A stretch of 45,678 nucleotides of DNA from positions 19,321 to 64,998 of the forward strand of contig JASGCX010000013.1 in assembly GCA_030053925.1 (NCBI GenBank). Direction: 5' to 3'. Made by a program: the position numbers and the translations under genes. The stretch comes from Flavobacterium sp. (lineage in GTDB: Bacteria; Bacteroidota; Bacteroidia; Chitinophagales; Chitinophagaceae). Shown here in pieces: positions 34,255-43,546 of the stretch; positions within the stretch are counted from its first letter, which is position 1; each line of letters begins with the position of its first letter. The notes beneath the pieces are model-generated. The model ran no database searches. It was given only the letters and a program-made list of their open reading frames with translations, and had not been told where the DNA came from.

Positions 34255-37200
34255 ATGGCTTTACCGTATCTCGTTAAACATATTTATAACAATGGTTCGG
34301 AAGAAGTCATCCGCCGTGGTAAAAAAATACACGCACTAGGCAATGTAGAATTGATAGAGTACGATGAGTTAATGGCATCTGTAAATTTTAGAGTTAAAGA
34401 CGATAGCTACGCTACTTACTACAAAGTGTATGTATCTCAATTTAAAGATCCTGCTACATTAAAATTGCGCTGCACTTGCCCTTATAACCTTAACGAAATT
34501 TGCCGCCATAAAGCTGGTACATTATTCACCTTGCAAGAAATGTTAGATAAAAACATGCTTGGCGAACGTGAGTTGGTGTACAATCAAAAGCATACGGTAG
34601 TAAAAATGAAAATGCTAGATTTAAAGATGATACGCATGTTATCATCGCCAGAAAGTTTTATTACTGCCGAAAATTTTTTACAAGATAAAAAAGCAAAAAT
34701 AGTAAGTGCCAAAGACGAGCGTGTAACTGCCAATGTAGAAATGGGCGGCACCATGTACAATTTAATGTTGCTTAAAAACGAAGAGCGCAATTTTGATACT
34801 AGCTGTACTTGCAATAGCGATACCAAACATCCCTTGTGTGTACATAAAGCCATTGTTTTTTTACAATTGCTAAAAGCAAAAGGGGCTAATTATTTCGATA
34901 CCATTCGTAACTGGGATGCTGTAAAAAACAAACTACTAAGCATTTATGGGTATAGCCTTAGCGACGAGTTAAAAGGCAAATTTGAATTTACTTATACCGA
35001 TGGTAAACCATTTTTACGTGTACTAGATACCTCTATAAAACGGGTAATTACTGTAACCAATACTGCAGATGTAAAACCACAGGTAGTAGAAGAACCACCA
35101 AAGCCACAAAGCAAGATAGATGCTACTAACGAGGCATTTGAAGCAACAGAAATTAAAGAACAAGTACTGCCTAATAAAGCTGCGTTTAAGCTTGGTGTGG
35201 TAATTAATACCAACCAACAGCAATATCCATTTATACAAATAGATGCAGTACAAGGCGAAACAGACGAAGACTTCTCTAAATACACAAGCAAGGTAGAAAG
35301 GTTAGACTTAAACAAGTTTATTAACACCGATGTGTTTAACGAAGATGATAAAACAATGGTGCAGCAATTGCGTAAGCTACTGCCCATAGAGGTAAATAAA
35401 TACCTTAACCGAAACTCGCCATTTAGCGATAGTTGGGAAAATGTTATTCAGCAACACACCAACCAATTGCCCGAAGAAACATGTAACCTTATTAGCGAGT
35501 ATTTACAACCAAAATACAAGAAATTATTAGCCCATTTAGCGGGCAGTAATTTTGTATTTTACCTGCCTTTTAAAAAAAGCTTTACCACCGCAAACCTACA
35601 ACTAGCCGAGTTTTCGGCCGAAAACATAGGGCCTACATTTGCTGTAAATTATGCTGCTGGTGAGTACACCGTAGAGTGCAATGTAAAGTTGCCTTCGGCC
35701 GAATTAAACATCACCGAAAACGAATGTGCTAGTGTGATGTTATTTCAGTATCACAACCAATTTTTTACTTGGGATAAAAGCGAAGACATTGCTGCGGTAA
35801 GCAAATTTTTGCCATCTGGTACACTAAAAATTGATAGGGTAGATTGGGCTAGTTATTTACAAGAATTTATTTTACCACTTACCAAAGACTACAACATCAA
35901 TTTTGGTAATCTTGAAAAAGAAGAGATACGTGATGTATTGCCCGACTGTAAAATACTCTTGAAAGAAAAAGGCGATTATTTAGTACTTGAACCCGTATTT
36001 AGCTACAAAGGCTACGAAATAAAACAAAGCGATAAAGACAAAATTATACTGCCTGTAGCCGATAAAATTTTGGTGATACAACGCCATGTAGAGGCAGAAA
36101 AAAACTTTATTCAAAAGATAGAAAACCTACACTCAAACTTTATTCGCCCAGCAGATAACTATACACTAGCACTAAAAGGTGCCGATGTATTGAAGAACAA
36201 CTGGTTCTTCTTATTTATAGATGCCGTGAAGGACATGAATGTAACCGTGTATGGCTTTGATGCCTTAAAGCATTTTAGATTTAATACAGCCAAGCCTTCT
36301 ACCAAAATTTTTATTAGTAGCAATACCGATTGGTTTGATGCCAAAGTGCAAATAAGTTTTGGCGAACAACAAGTAACGGTAGACGATATAAAGCAAGCCC
36401 TTGTAAACAAGCAACAGTATGTACAATTGCAAGATGGTACATTAGGTATATTGCCCGAAGAGTGGATAAAAAAGTACGCGTTATTGTTTAGAGTAGGTGA
36501 GGGTAAAAGCACCAACATAAAACTAAGTAAGTACCACTTTAGCGTTATTGAAGAACTATACAACGAGCGTAACGAAGAAGAATTATTTTTTCAGCTAGAA
36601 GAAAAATACGAAAAGCTGAAAGAGAATTATGCCATAAAAGACATAGCACCACCACCACACTTAACATCTATTTTACGCCCTTATCAAGAAAGTGGTTTTC
36701 AGTGGTTAAATTACTTGCGTGAAGTGCAGTGGGGCGGCATTTTGGCCGATGATATGGGGCTAGGTAAAACCATACAAACCCTAAGCTTTATGTGCCATCT
36801 TAAACAAGAATCAGGCTCGTTAAAAGCATTAGTGGTTTGCCCTACTACCTTAATGTATAACTGGCAAAATGAAATTGGTAAATTTGCACCCAACCTTAGC
36901 TTTTACATTCACCACGGCGGTAGCAGATTGCGTGAAAACTTACACCAAGACCATATAGACGTAATTATTACCACCTACGGTACGCTGCGTAGCGATATTA
37001 AGCAGTTTGTAGAAATGAACCTAGATTATGTGGTGTTAGATGAAAGCCAGGCCATTAAAAACCCAAGCAGTAAAGTAGCCAAAGCCGCTTGCTTACTAAG
37101 GGCTAAAAACCGCTTGTGCCTAAGTGGTACACCTTTACAAAACAACACCTTCGATATATTTGCCCAAATGAACTTCTTAAACCCAGGCATGCTTGGTAGT

Positions 37201-38061
37201 GTTGAATTTTTTAAGCAAGAATTTGCCGTACCTATTGATAAGTTTGGCGAGAAAGAACAAAAAGAACATTTACGCAAACTATTGTACCCATTTATTTTGC
37301 GCCGTACCAAAGAACAAGTAGCTAAAGACTTACCAGAGAAACAAGAAATGGTACTCTTTTGCCAAATGGGCGACGAGCAACGTAAAATATACGAAGCGTT
37401 TAGAAACGATTTTAGAGAGAAAATTTTAGGTACCGTAGATGCACAAGGTGTAGGCAAATCGCAATTAACCATTTTGCAAGGCCTAATGAAGCTGCGCCAA
37501 ATATGCGATAGCCCATACATTATGAACGAGCATGAGAAATACCCAAATGTTTCGGTAAAACTAGAAGAAATAGGCCGTGAGATTACCGAAAACATTAGTA
37601 ACCACAAAGCCCTTGTGTTCTCGCAGTTTTTAGGCATGTTAGCATTAATAAAACAACGCCTCAACGAGCTTGGCGTAGCTTACGAATATTTTGATGGTAG
37701 CACCTCGGCTACCGACCGTGAAAAAGCCATACAAAACTTCCAAAACAACGAAGAATGTAGGGTGTTTTTAATTTCGCTAAAAGCAGGAGGTGTGGGCTTA
37801 AACCTTACTGCCGCCGACTATGTGTACATTGTAGACCCATGGTGGAACCCAGCGGTAGAGCAGCAAGCCATAGACCGTACACACCGTATAGGCCAAACCA
37901 AAAATGTATTTGCGTACCGCATGATTTGTACCGATACCGTAGAAGATAAAATACTAAAACTACAAGAGCGCAAAAAAGCCCTAGCAAGAGACTTAATAAC
38001 CGATGATGACGGCTTTGTAAAGAGCCTAACAAGAGAAGACGTGGAATACTTGTTCTCTTAG
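34255..38061 (+). CDS. SNF2-family helicase with two SWIM-type zinc motifs
   Basis: 1268 aa. Two SWIM-like C-x-C...C-x-H motifs: CTCPYNLNEICRHK (about residue 73) and CTCNSDTKHPLCVHK (about 185). A long middle region is unrecognised. The SNF2 ATPase core begins near 815: ILADDMGLGKTIQTLSF (Walker A), VVCPTTLMYNW, YVVLDESQAIKNPSS (motif II is DESQ rather than DEAH), LSGTPLQNN, and in the second lobe KAGGVGLNLTAADYVY with DPWWNPAVEQQAIDRTHRIG. This resembles bacterial SNF2 proteins with an N-terminal SWIM domain and HepA/RapA-like helicase core. They translocate on double-stranded DNA; a repair or transcription-recycling role is likely but unproven. The stop codon is followed immediately by the palindromic repeat array. 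Confidence 0.9.
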   Translation: MALPYLVKHIYNNGSEEVIRRGKKIHALGNVELIEYDELMASVNFRVKDDSYATYYKVYVSQFKDPATLKLRCTCPYNLNEICRHKAGTLFTLQEMLDKNMLGERELVYNQKHTVVKMKMLDLKMIRMLSSPESFITAENFLQDKKAKIVSAKDERVTANVEMGGTMYNLMLLKNEERNFDTSCTCNSDTKHPLCVHKAIVFLQLLKAKGANYFDTIRNWDAVKNKLLSIYGYSLSDELKGKFEFTYTDGKPFLRVLDTSIKRVITVTNTADVKPQVVEEPPKPQSKIDATNEAFEATEIKEQVLPNKAAFKLGVVINTNQQQYPFIQIDAVQGETDEDFSKYTSKVERLDLNKFINTDVFNEDDKTMVQQLRKLLPIEVNKYLNRNSPFSDSWENVIQQHTNQLPEETCNLISEYLQPKYKKLLAHLAGSNFVFYLPFKKSFTTANLQLAEFSAENIGPTFAVNYAAGEYTVECNVKLPSAELNITENECASVMLFQYHNQFFTWDKSEDIAAVSKFLPSGTLKIDRVDWASYLQEFILPLTKDYNINFGNLEKEEIRDVLPDCKILLKEKGDYLVLEPVFSYKGYEIKQSDKDKIILPVADKILVIQRHVEAEKNFIQKIENLHSNFIRPADNYTLALKGADVLKNNWFFLFIDAVKDMNVTVYGFDALKHFRFNTAKPSTKIFISSNTDWFDAKVQISFGEQQVTVDDIKQALVNKQQYVQLQDGTLGILPEEWIKKYALLFRVGEGKSTNIKLSKYHFSVIEELYNERNEEELFFQLEEKYEKLKENYAIKDIAPPPHLTSILRPYQESGFQWLNYLREVQWGGILADDMGLGKTIQTLSFMCHLKQESGSLKALVVCPTTLMYNWQNEIGKFAPNLSFYIHHGGSRLRENLHQDHIDVIITTYGTLRSDIKQFVEMNLDYVVLDESQAIKNPSSKVAKAACLLRAKNRLCLSGTPLQNNTFDIFAQMNFLNPGMLGSVEFFKQEFAVPIDKFGEKEQKEHLRKLLYPFILRRTKEQVAKDLPEKQEMVLFCQMGDEQRKIYEAFRNDFREKILGTVDAQGVGKSQLTILQGLMKLRQICDSPYIMNEHEKYPNVSVKLEEIGREITENISNHKALVFSQFLGMLALIKQRLNELGVAYEYFDGSTSATDREKAIQNFQNNEECRVFLISLKAGGVGLNLTAADYVYIVDPWWNPAVEQQAIDRTHRIGQTKNVFAYRMICTDTVEDKILKLQERKKALARDLITDDDGFVKSLTREDVEYLFS

Positions 38062-39420
38062 TAATCTAAACCCGACAGGTCTTAAACCCGACAGGTCTTC
38101 AAGACCTGTCGGGTTTGTTTTAAAATTCAATTGTATTGTGCCATGCCGTGTAATTTAAACCCGACAGGTCTTCAAGACCTGTCGGGTTTGTTTTAAATTC
38201 AATGGTTTTGTGCCATGCCGTGTAATCTAAACCCGACAGGTCTTTAAGACCTGTCGGGTTTGTTTTAAATTCAATTGTATTGTGCCATGCCGTGTAATCT
38301 AAACCCGACAGGTCTTAAACCCGACAGGTCTTAAAGACCTGTCGGGTTTGTTTTAAATTCAATGGTTTTGTGCCATGCCGTGTAATCTAAACCCGACAGG
38401 TCTTTAAGACCTGTCGGGTTTGTTTTAAATTCAATTGTATTGTGCCATGCCGTGTAATCTAAACCCGACAGGTCTTAAAGACCTGTCAGGTTTGTTTTAA
38501 ATTCAATTGTATTGTGCCATGCCGTGTAATCTAAACCCGACAGGTCTTAAAGATCTGTCAGGTTTGTTTTAAATACAAATGTATTGTGGCATGCCGTGTA
38601 ATCTAAACCCGACAGGTCTTAAAGACCTGTCGGGTTTGTTTAAAATTCAATTGTTTTGTGCCATGCCGTGTAATCGAAACCCGACAGATCTTCAAGATCT
38701 GTCGGGTTTGTTTTAAATTCAATTGTATTGTGCCATGCCGTGTAATCTAAACCTGACAGGTCTTAAAGACCTGTCGGGTTTTTTTAAAATTCAATTGAAT
38801 TGTGCCATGCCGTGTAATCTAAACCCGACAGATCTTCAAGACCTGTCGGGTTTGTTTTAAATTCAATGGTTTTGTGCCATGCCGTGTAATCTAAACCCGA
38901 CAGGTCTTAAACCCGACAGGTCTTTAAGACCTGTCGGGTTTGTTTTAAATTCAATAGTATTGTGCCATGCCGTGTAATCTAAACCCGACAGGTCTTCAAG
39001 ATCTGTCGGGTTTTTTTAAAATTCAATAGTATTGTGCCATGCCGTGTAATCTAAACCCGACAGGTCTTTAAGATCTGTCGGGTTTGTTTTAAATTCAATT
39101 GTTTTGTGCCATGCCGTGTAATTTAAACCCGACAGGTCTTAAAGACCTGTCGGGTTTGTTTTAAATTCAATAGTATTGTGGCATGGCGTGTAATCTAAAC
39201 CCGACAGGTCTTAAAGATCTGTCGGGTTTGTTTTAAATTCAATTGTATTGTGCCATGCCGTGTAATCTAAACCCGACAGGTCTTAAAGATTTGTCGGGTT
39301 TGTTTTAAATTCAATTGTTTTGTGCCATGCCGTGTAATCTAAACCCGACAGGTCTTAAACCCGACAGGTCTTCAAGACCTGTCGGGTTTGTTTTAAATTC
39401 AATGGTTTTGTGCCATGCCG
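38062..39420. repeat. array of about 18 palindromic 72-bp repeats
   Basis: Each unit of about 72 bp holds a near-perfect hairpin, ACCCGACAGGTC-TTAAA-GACCTGTCGGGT, and a conserved spacer ending TGTGCCATGCCGTG. I count 18 spacers and 18 right arms. Four units have a duplicated left arm and are about 18 bp longer. Loops vary (CTTCAAG, CTTTAAG, CTTAAAG). At about 38690 both arms changed together (CAGATCTTCAAGATCTG), a compensatory pair; elsewhere G-U-type changes occur. The array fills the space between the convergent helicase and helix-hairpin-helix genes. Spacers are the same in each unit, so this is not CRISPR. Confidence 0.95.
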
Positions 39421-39859
39421 TTTTAGGTCTGCTTGCAGGGTAGCCGTTTTCAAGGCGGTATTTTTTTCTTTGTTCGGTAAAATGCCACCACGTTTTTGTA
39501 GCGTCATTTGTTTGAGCAAAATTTACCACTAATCTAAATTGGTCTTCAACGCAAGGGTCTACCCAATAGCCTTTTTTCTGTTCGTATTCATCTGTTAATG
39601 TTGCGCCGCTTTTGTTTGTAAGCTCGTTAAGTGTGTAGTAGCCTAAAAATACAAGGTCTTCTGCCAACTTGATACCTATTGATGGAACGGTTTGAAATTC
39701 GGCTAAGGCATACATTTCTTTTGCACGTTGCGAGGTTGTGCCTAAAATAAGTTCTAATTCGTCTACAGCATAGTTGAGAATGTCAGAGATTTTCACTTTG
39801 TGTTTTCTCAAATTGGCTCTTTCAAAATCAGTCAGCGTAAGCGTTATGTTTGTTTTCAT
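39311..39859 (-). CDS. helix-hairpin-helix protein (Cdd1-like) with repeat-encoded tail
   Basis: 182 aa. The middle part FQTVPSIGIKLAEDLVFLGY is a helix-hairpin-helix DNA-binding motif, followed by CVEDQFRLVVNFAQ and TWWHFTEQRKKYRLENGYPA, a pattern known from Cdd1 / pathogenicity-locus proteins of Bacteroidota. They are small presumed DNA-binding proteins of unknown role. The last 37 residues or so, from about TAWHKTIEFK, are read from the palindromic array, including a hairpin (NPTGLEDLSGLRPVGFRLHG). The natural C-terminus probably lay near RPKTAWH, so the tail is an add-on from the repeat. The start ATG at 39859 is clear. Confidence 0.75.
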   Translation of the reverse strand: MKTNITLTLTDFERANLRKHKVKISDILNYAVDELELILGTTSQRAKEMYALAEFQTVPSIGIKLAEDLVFLGYYTLNELTNKSGATLTDEYEQKKGYWVDPCVEDQFRLVVNFAQTNDATKTWWHFTEQRKKYRLENGYPASRPKTAWHKTIEFKTNPTGLEDLSGLRPVGFRLHGMAQNN

Positions 39860-39976
39860 ATTGTTTTTTTTGTTGCGCTTCTTGGATGCATGGGATTAAG
39901 AAATCCCTTTCTATATTATAGTTCGAGAAGCGATGTGTTAACATCTCGAATAGCTGAAATCTCACTAATTAACTTC

Positions 39977-40618
39977 TTACCAAAATTTCCACCAAGGCTT
40001 AGCTATCTTTAATGATATTGTGGTAGGTGTTTGTTGATAATAGTTGAATGCTTCAAAGGCAATTTGTTTGCCATCGTAGTCAATTTGATAAGTACTACCA
40101 ATAAAGTCTGTCAGTGCAATGTGTGTATCATACATTGTAAATGGCTCTCCTTCATTTATACAAACAAAAATATCTGCCCCACTAAAGCTCCAAAGAATCT
40201 TTCCTGTTTTATCAATTCTTGCAATAGAAAGTTCACCATGCGAAATGTAGGTGTCTTGATACTTATAAATTGAAAAGCAAGTAGCCCAATCAACTTCAGT
40301 GGCCCAATTGGTTTTTAACTCTGGCAGCGATAGACTAAAAAGTTTATTACAACAACGGATAATTAAATTGTTGTCATCTAGTAGAACAGAATCCTCATAA
40401 ATACTTGTGCCGCCACCACTTGCCAAAATGATGGCACTATCAATAAGCGTGTTGTCTCTATATACTTTAATGGCATGTTGCGATATTGGTGAATAAGGCT
40501 TGTCTTTATCTATCTGAATGATTCTATTATAAGTGCTGACATATATTCCTTGTTGGCTAAAAGCAGGGTCGTCAAAAATCTCAATTATAATGTCATTATT
40601 TTCTAACGTTACTGCCAT
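39977..40618 (-). CDS. hypothetical protein, beta-rich
   Basis: 213 aa, no signal peptide or membrane segment. Repeating beta-strand patterns with WSF and WAT phrases (KTGKILWSFSGADIFVCINE, PELKTNWATEVDWATCFSIY) suggest part of a PQQ-like beta-propeller, which is an impression only. The end IAKPWWKFW is rich in Trp. I recognise no family. Located among accessory genes on the minus strand. Confidence 0.7.
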   Translation of the reverse strand: MAVTLENNDIIIEIFDDPAFSQQGIYVSTYNRIIQIDKDKPYSPISQHAIKVYRDNTLIDSAIILASGGGTSIYEDSVLLDDNNLIIRCCNKLFSLSLPELKTNWATEVDWATCFSIYKYQDTYISHGELSIARIDKTGKILWSFSGADIFVCINEGEPFTMYDTHIALTDFIGSTYQIDYDGKQIAFEAFNYYQQTPTTISLKIAKPWWKFW

Positions 40619-40756
40619 AACAATTGTTTGAAGTTATTAATGTTTATGAATTTACTCCTTCCTCTCTGCTTTGGTATGTGTCTTCACGTGCCATAATTGC
40701 CGAATTTATAGGTGTTTCGTGAGGACAAGTACCAAGGCTAAGAAATCACTATTAAT

Positions 40757-41350
40757 TTATTTGTTGATTATAAAACCGTTTTTGATAAGTCTATCAAATA
40801 TTTCTTTTGCAATTTTTACGTATTTATCGTTGTTAACAACATCAAAATCTAACTTTAATTCTGCTTGCCATACTTTGTTAAGTAAGCCATTATTGGTGTA
40901 TAGTTCTACATAAAAGTCTTCTTTATATTGATTACCTATCACTGAACCTGACGCACCATAACCACTGGGCAAGGGTGTTACAAAAAAGCCAACATCTTTA
41001 TGAGCATCTATATAAGATGTGTCAATTGGGTTAATGACCAAATACGCATTATAATCAGCCGTAACTATCTCCTTTAAATCAACATGCGAACCTTTTGGAA
41101 TTTTACCTTCATAAGTAAAATCGCAGGTAATATCTAAACGCTTGAAATTTTTTATTATCTCTGTTGATAGGTTTTCAAGAAAAAGTCGTGAGGGGGTAGA
41201 GCCTACACCTACTAGCAAGATGCTTTTAATTTTTGTATCAGATTTACTCACGCTTGTTTCATATAGTGATGACTTTTCAACATATGTTGAAACAACACAG
41301 CTTGAATACAATAAGCAAAATATTGGCAGTACAGAAAGTGATTTACGCAT
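40757..41350 (-). CDS. putative lipoprotein
   Basis: 197 aa from the ATG at 41350 (a TTG two codons upstream is disfavoured). MRKSLSVLPIFCLLYSSCVV contains a lipobox with Cys at about residue 18. The remaining protein has an alpha/beta pattern, SILLVGVGSTPSRLFLENLS and YNAYLVINPIDTSYIDA, resembling small Bacteroidota lipoproteins of unknown function. Not obviously linked to the neighbouring ATPase operon, though it has the same direction. Confidence 0.7.
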   Translation of the reverse strand: MRKSLSVLPIFCLLYSSCVVSTYVEKSSLYETSVSKSDTKIKSILLVGVGSTPSRLFLENLSTEIIKNFKRLDITCDFTYEGKIPKGSHVDLKEIVTADYNAYLVINPIDTSYIDAHKDVGFFVTPLPSGYGASGSVIGNQYKEDFYVELYTNNGLLNKVWQAELKLDFDVVNNDKYVKIAKEIFDRLIKNGFIINK

Positions 41351-41398
41351 ATACAATAATAGTGGAAATTTAGAAAGCTATCCTAATACAGTAACTAA

Positions 41399-41890
41399 TT
41401 ACACAATTACAATCTCAGCTTGCACATCAATACGAAACGTGGTTGCTCTGAAAAAACTTTTATTGAATTCGTTGTCAAGCACAGCAAACTTGTCTCTTTT
41501 CTTGTTACAGGCAAATGCTTTCCTTTTTTTATAAGCATTGATGTTATGGGTATCACGTAAGAATTGAATGGTTGATGCCAACTGCTCTATTGCATGAGAT
41601 TGCCACGGTGGACTTTGATTTTTTAACTCTACCAAATACAATTCATCGATGGTGGTTAACATGGCATCACATCTACCTCTGCCCTCGTATTCATTATCCA
41701 AAAGCACACACTTATCTATAGCGGTAAACACTACCTGCTTTTGGCTCTCGTTTTTTACAGTGGCTATCCACTTAGATGTATCATCGGTATTCGTATATGC
41801 TTTACCACCATTTTCATCATCACATAACCCAAACACAACATGATTAATTGCAGGCTCTTGGCATTTGCGTTGAAAGAAATTTAGGCTCAT
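41399..41890 (-). CDS. putative PD-(D/E)xK-type nuclease partner of the ATPase
   Basis: 163 aa. A candidate nuclease site is Asp75 in GRGRCDAML, then Glu88-x-Lys90 in LYLVELKNQSPPWQSHA, in the D...E-x-K order and spacing of the PD-(D/E)xK fold, with a following helix AIEQLASTIQFL. The N-terminal Cys and Asp residues (GLCDDENGG) are unexplained. The start codon overlaps the ATPase stop by 4 bp (ATGA), so both are translated together. The proposed role is a nuclease effector licensed by the ATPase; the fold is inferred from the motif, not proven. Other readings: an immunity or sensor subunit. Confidence 0.6.
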   Translation of the reverse strand: MSLNFFQRKCQEPAINHVVFGLCDDENGGKAYTNTDDTSKWIATVKNESQKQVVFTAIDKCVLLDNEYEGRGRCDAMLTTIDELYLVELKNQSPPWQSHAIEQLASTIQFLRDTHNINAYKKRKAFACNKKRDKFAVLDNEFNKSFFRATTFRIDVQAEIVIV

Positions 41891-43125
41891 AGTTCTTGTT
41901 CAATTTCTAAAAGTGCATCAAACATGTTATTACAATCTCTTAGCGATTGGTTCAGATAATTTTTATCAGAAGGAATACCTTCGGTAGTAGGTAATCGCTT
42001 GATTGTTCCATTGCTTTCATCGAGTTCATAGATGGCAACTTTATCACCTGAAACCAATGATTCGCTAGGTACTATTTCATGTAATTTAAGTCTCAATGCA
42101 TCGTCATCCTTGCCCTGTACTTGCATTTTATTTTGTAAAGCTTCGCCTTCAATAGCCAATGACAGATAATTAATGAGGTAAGGGCTATGTGTAGTGATTA
42201 CTAGTTTATTATTCACATTGGTATTGTTGAAAGCTAATAGACTATTTAATATTTCTTGTTGCGAACTAGGAAACAAATTTTGCTCTGGTTCTTCTACTAT
42301 ATTAATGAAGCATGTATTTAGATACTTCGCATCAATGGCTTTTATCCTGTTATTTTTGTCACTTACGCTAAACTCTTCGTTAAACATTACATCCGCTATC
42401 TCCTTATTGCGTCTTACACTTTGTTCTACACTAAGCTGACCACGTAAAACTTGTTCATCTTTACCTAATTGATCGGATAAAAATTTAGTCACCAAGTACA
42501 GTGGTACAAATGATTGATACCCACTAGAAGATTCAGTTAAATCCAATTCATAATTGTCATTTTTTATGTAAGATGTGTCGTTGTCTTCATTGTATTTGTA
42601 GGCTACATTACCAATAGGTAGGTGTAGGAAATCGCTGTTCAAGGCTAATTGACCCTTTCTTAATTCCTCTGCAAAAGTGTATAGCGTTTCAGGTAAGTTT
42701 CGTATTCCATATGCATTTTTAACAACACTTAAAAAATTCCTTTCAGCAGGTACGTACATTATCTTAGGAACATTGTAAATATTACTAATCTTCATTTCAA
42801 ATGGAAGTCTAGCATCATTTCCAAATGAAATAGTCATTCTATCACCAATATATTCGATTATGGTATTCTTCTGAAAATAGCTAAGGATGCCATGATAAAT
42901 AAAATGGGCTTCAAAGTCATACGAAGTGAAATGTTCGGTGTCAAAATCCCCTCTATTAATAGCTTTTTCCATCCAAGTCAATGTAGAAATCATCTTTGCC
43001 ACCGTGCTTTTACCACTGCCTTGGTTACCTATAAATACGGTTACTTTTTCAATATTTATCCACCCATCATTATCTACACAGCCTTGTTTTATGGGACCAA
43101 AGTTTTGTATTCTTATCTTACTCAT
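41887..43125 (-). CDS. ABC-type (OLD/AAA15-like) ATPase
   Basis: 412 aa. Walker A FIGNQGSGKSTVAK (residues 32-45), a signature-like ESSSGYQSF (197-205), Walker B INIVEEPEQNLFPSSQ (274-289) and H-loop LVITTHSPYLINYL (about 305-320) show an SMC/Rad50/OLD-type ATPase without a long coiled coil. Proteins of this type occur in defence systems (for example the ATPase of PARIS, Gabija, Septu) paired with nucleases. No TOPRIM is fused at the C-terminus, unlike OLD. A -7 box TAAATTTG lies at 43146-43153 on the minus strand. The next gene, the putative nuclease, overlaps by 4 bp. The combination is not one I can name. Confidence 0.85.
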   Translation of the reverse strand: MSKIRIQNFGPIKQGCVDNDGWINIEKVTVFIGNQGSGKSTVAKMISTLTWMEKAINRGDFDTEHFTSYDFEAHFIYHGILSYFQKNTIIEYIGDRMTISFGNDARLPFEMKISNIYNVPKIMYVPAERNFLSVVKNAYGIRNLPETLYTFAEELRKGQLALNSDFLHLPIGNVAYKYNEDNDTSYIKNDNYELDLTESSSGYQSFVPLYLVTKFLSDQLGKDEQVLRGQLSVEQSVRRNKEIADVMFNEEFSVSDKNNRIKAIDAKYLNTCFINIVEEPEQNLFPSSQQEILNSLLAFNNTNVNNKLVITTHSPYLINYLSLAIEGEALQNKMQVQGKDDDALRLKLHEIVPSESLVSGDKVAIYELDESNGTIKRLPTTEGIPSDKNYLNQSLRDCNNMFDALLEIEQEL

Positions 43126-43220
43126 GGTAGTACTATTCTTGTTGTCAAATTTAGTGGCATTGCGCCAAATGTTACGGTTTGTTTACACCATCCACCATTA
43201 GCTATAAACTATCACCTACT

Positions 43221-43490
43221 CAGCCTTGCTTCGTGACTACACTAACCATGGCGAGTACTTTTTGCCAGTTATCATAAAACAACAATCTCTAAATACGTAA
43301 CAACAATTGTTTATTGAATATTGCACATTGTTTATTGATTATTTACTGATTTCCTCAGCCTTGCTTCGTGACTACACTAACCACGTCGAGTACTTTTTGC
43401 CAGTTATCATAAAACAACAATCTCTAAATACGCAACAACAATTGTTTATTGAATATTGCACATTGTTTATTGATTATTTACTGATGCCCA
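43221..43490. repeat. two tandem copies of a 135-bp repeat
   Basis: Copies at 43221-43355 and 43356-43490 are nearly identical (differences such as CCATGGCG versus CCACGTCG and ACGTAAC versus ACGCAAC). A third, cut by the window end, starts at about 45605. In one plus frame they read ALLRDYTNHVEYFLPVIIKQ then QSLNTQQQLFIEYCTLFIDY, 45 codons per unit; the first copy has a stop (TAA) in it. They may be leftovers of a coding sequence. No gene is called in 43126-43546. Confidence 0.85.
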
Positions 43491-43546
43491 TTGGCTTGGT
43501 TCGTGTCTGTGGTTTCAATGGTTGGTGTGGAGACGAAGCGGGCTGT

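Noticed and set aside
38062-39420. CRISPR array
   Set aside because: The repeats are palindromic and regularly spaced, but the spacers are the same sequence in every unit and no cas genes are near.
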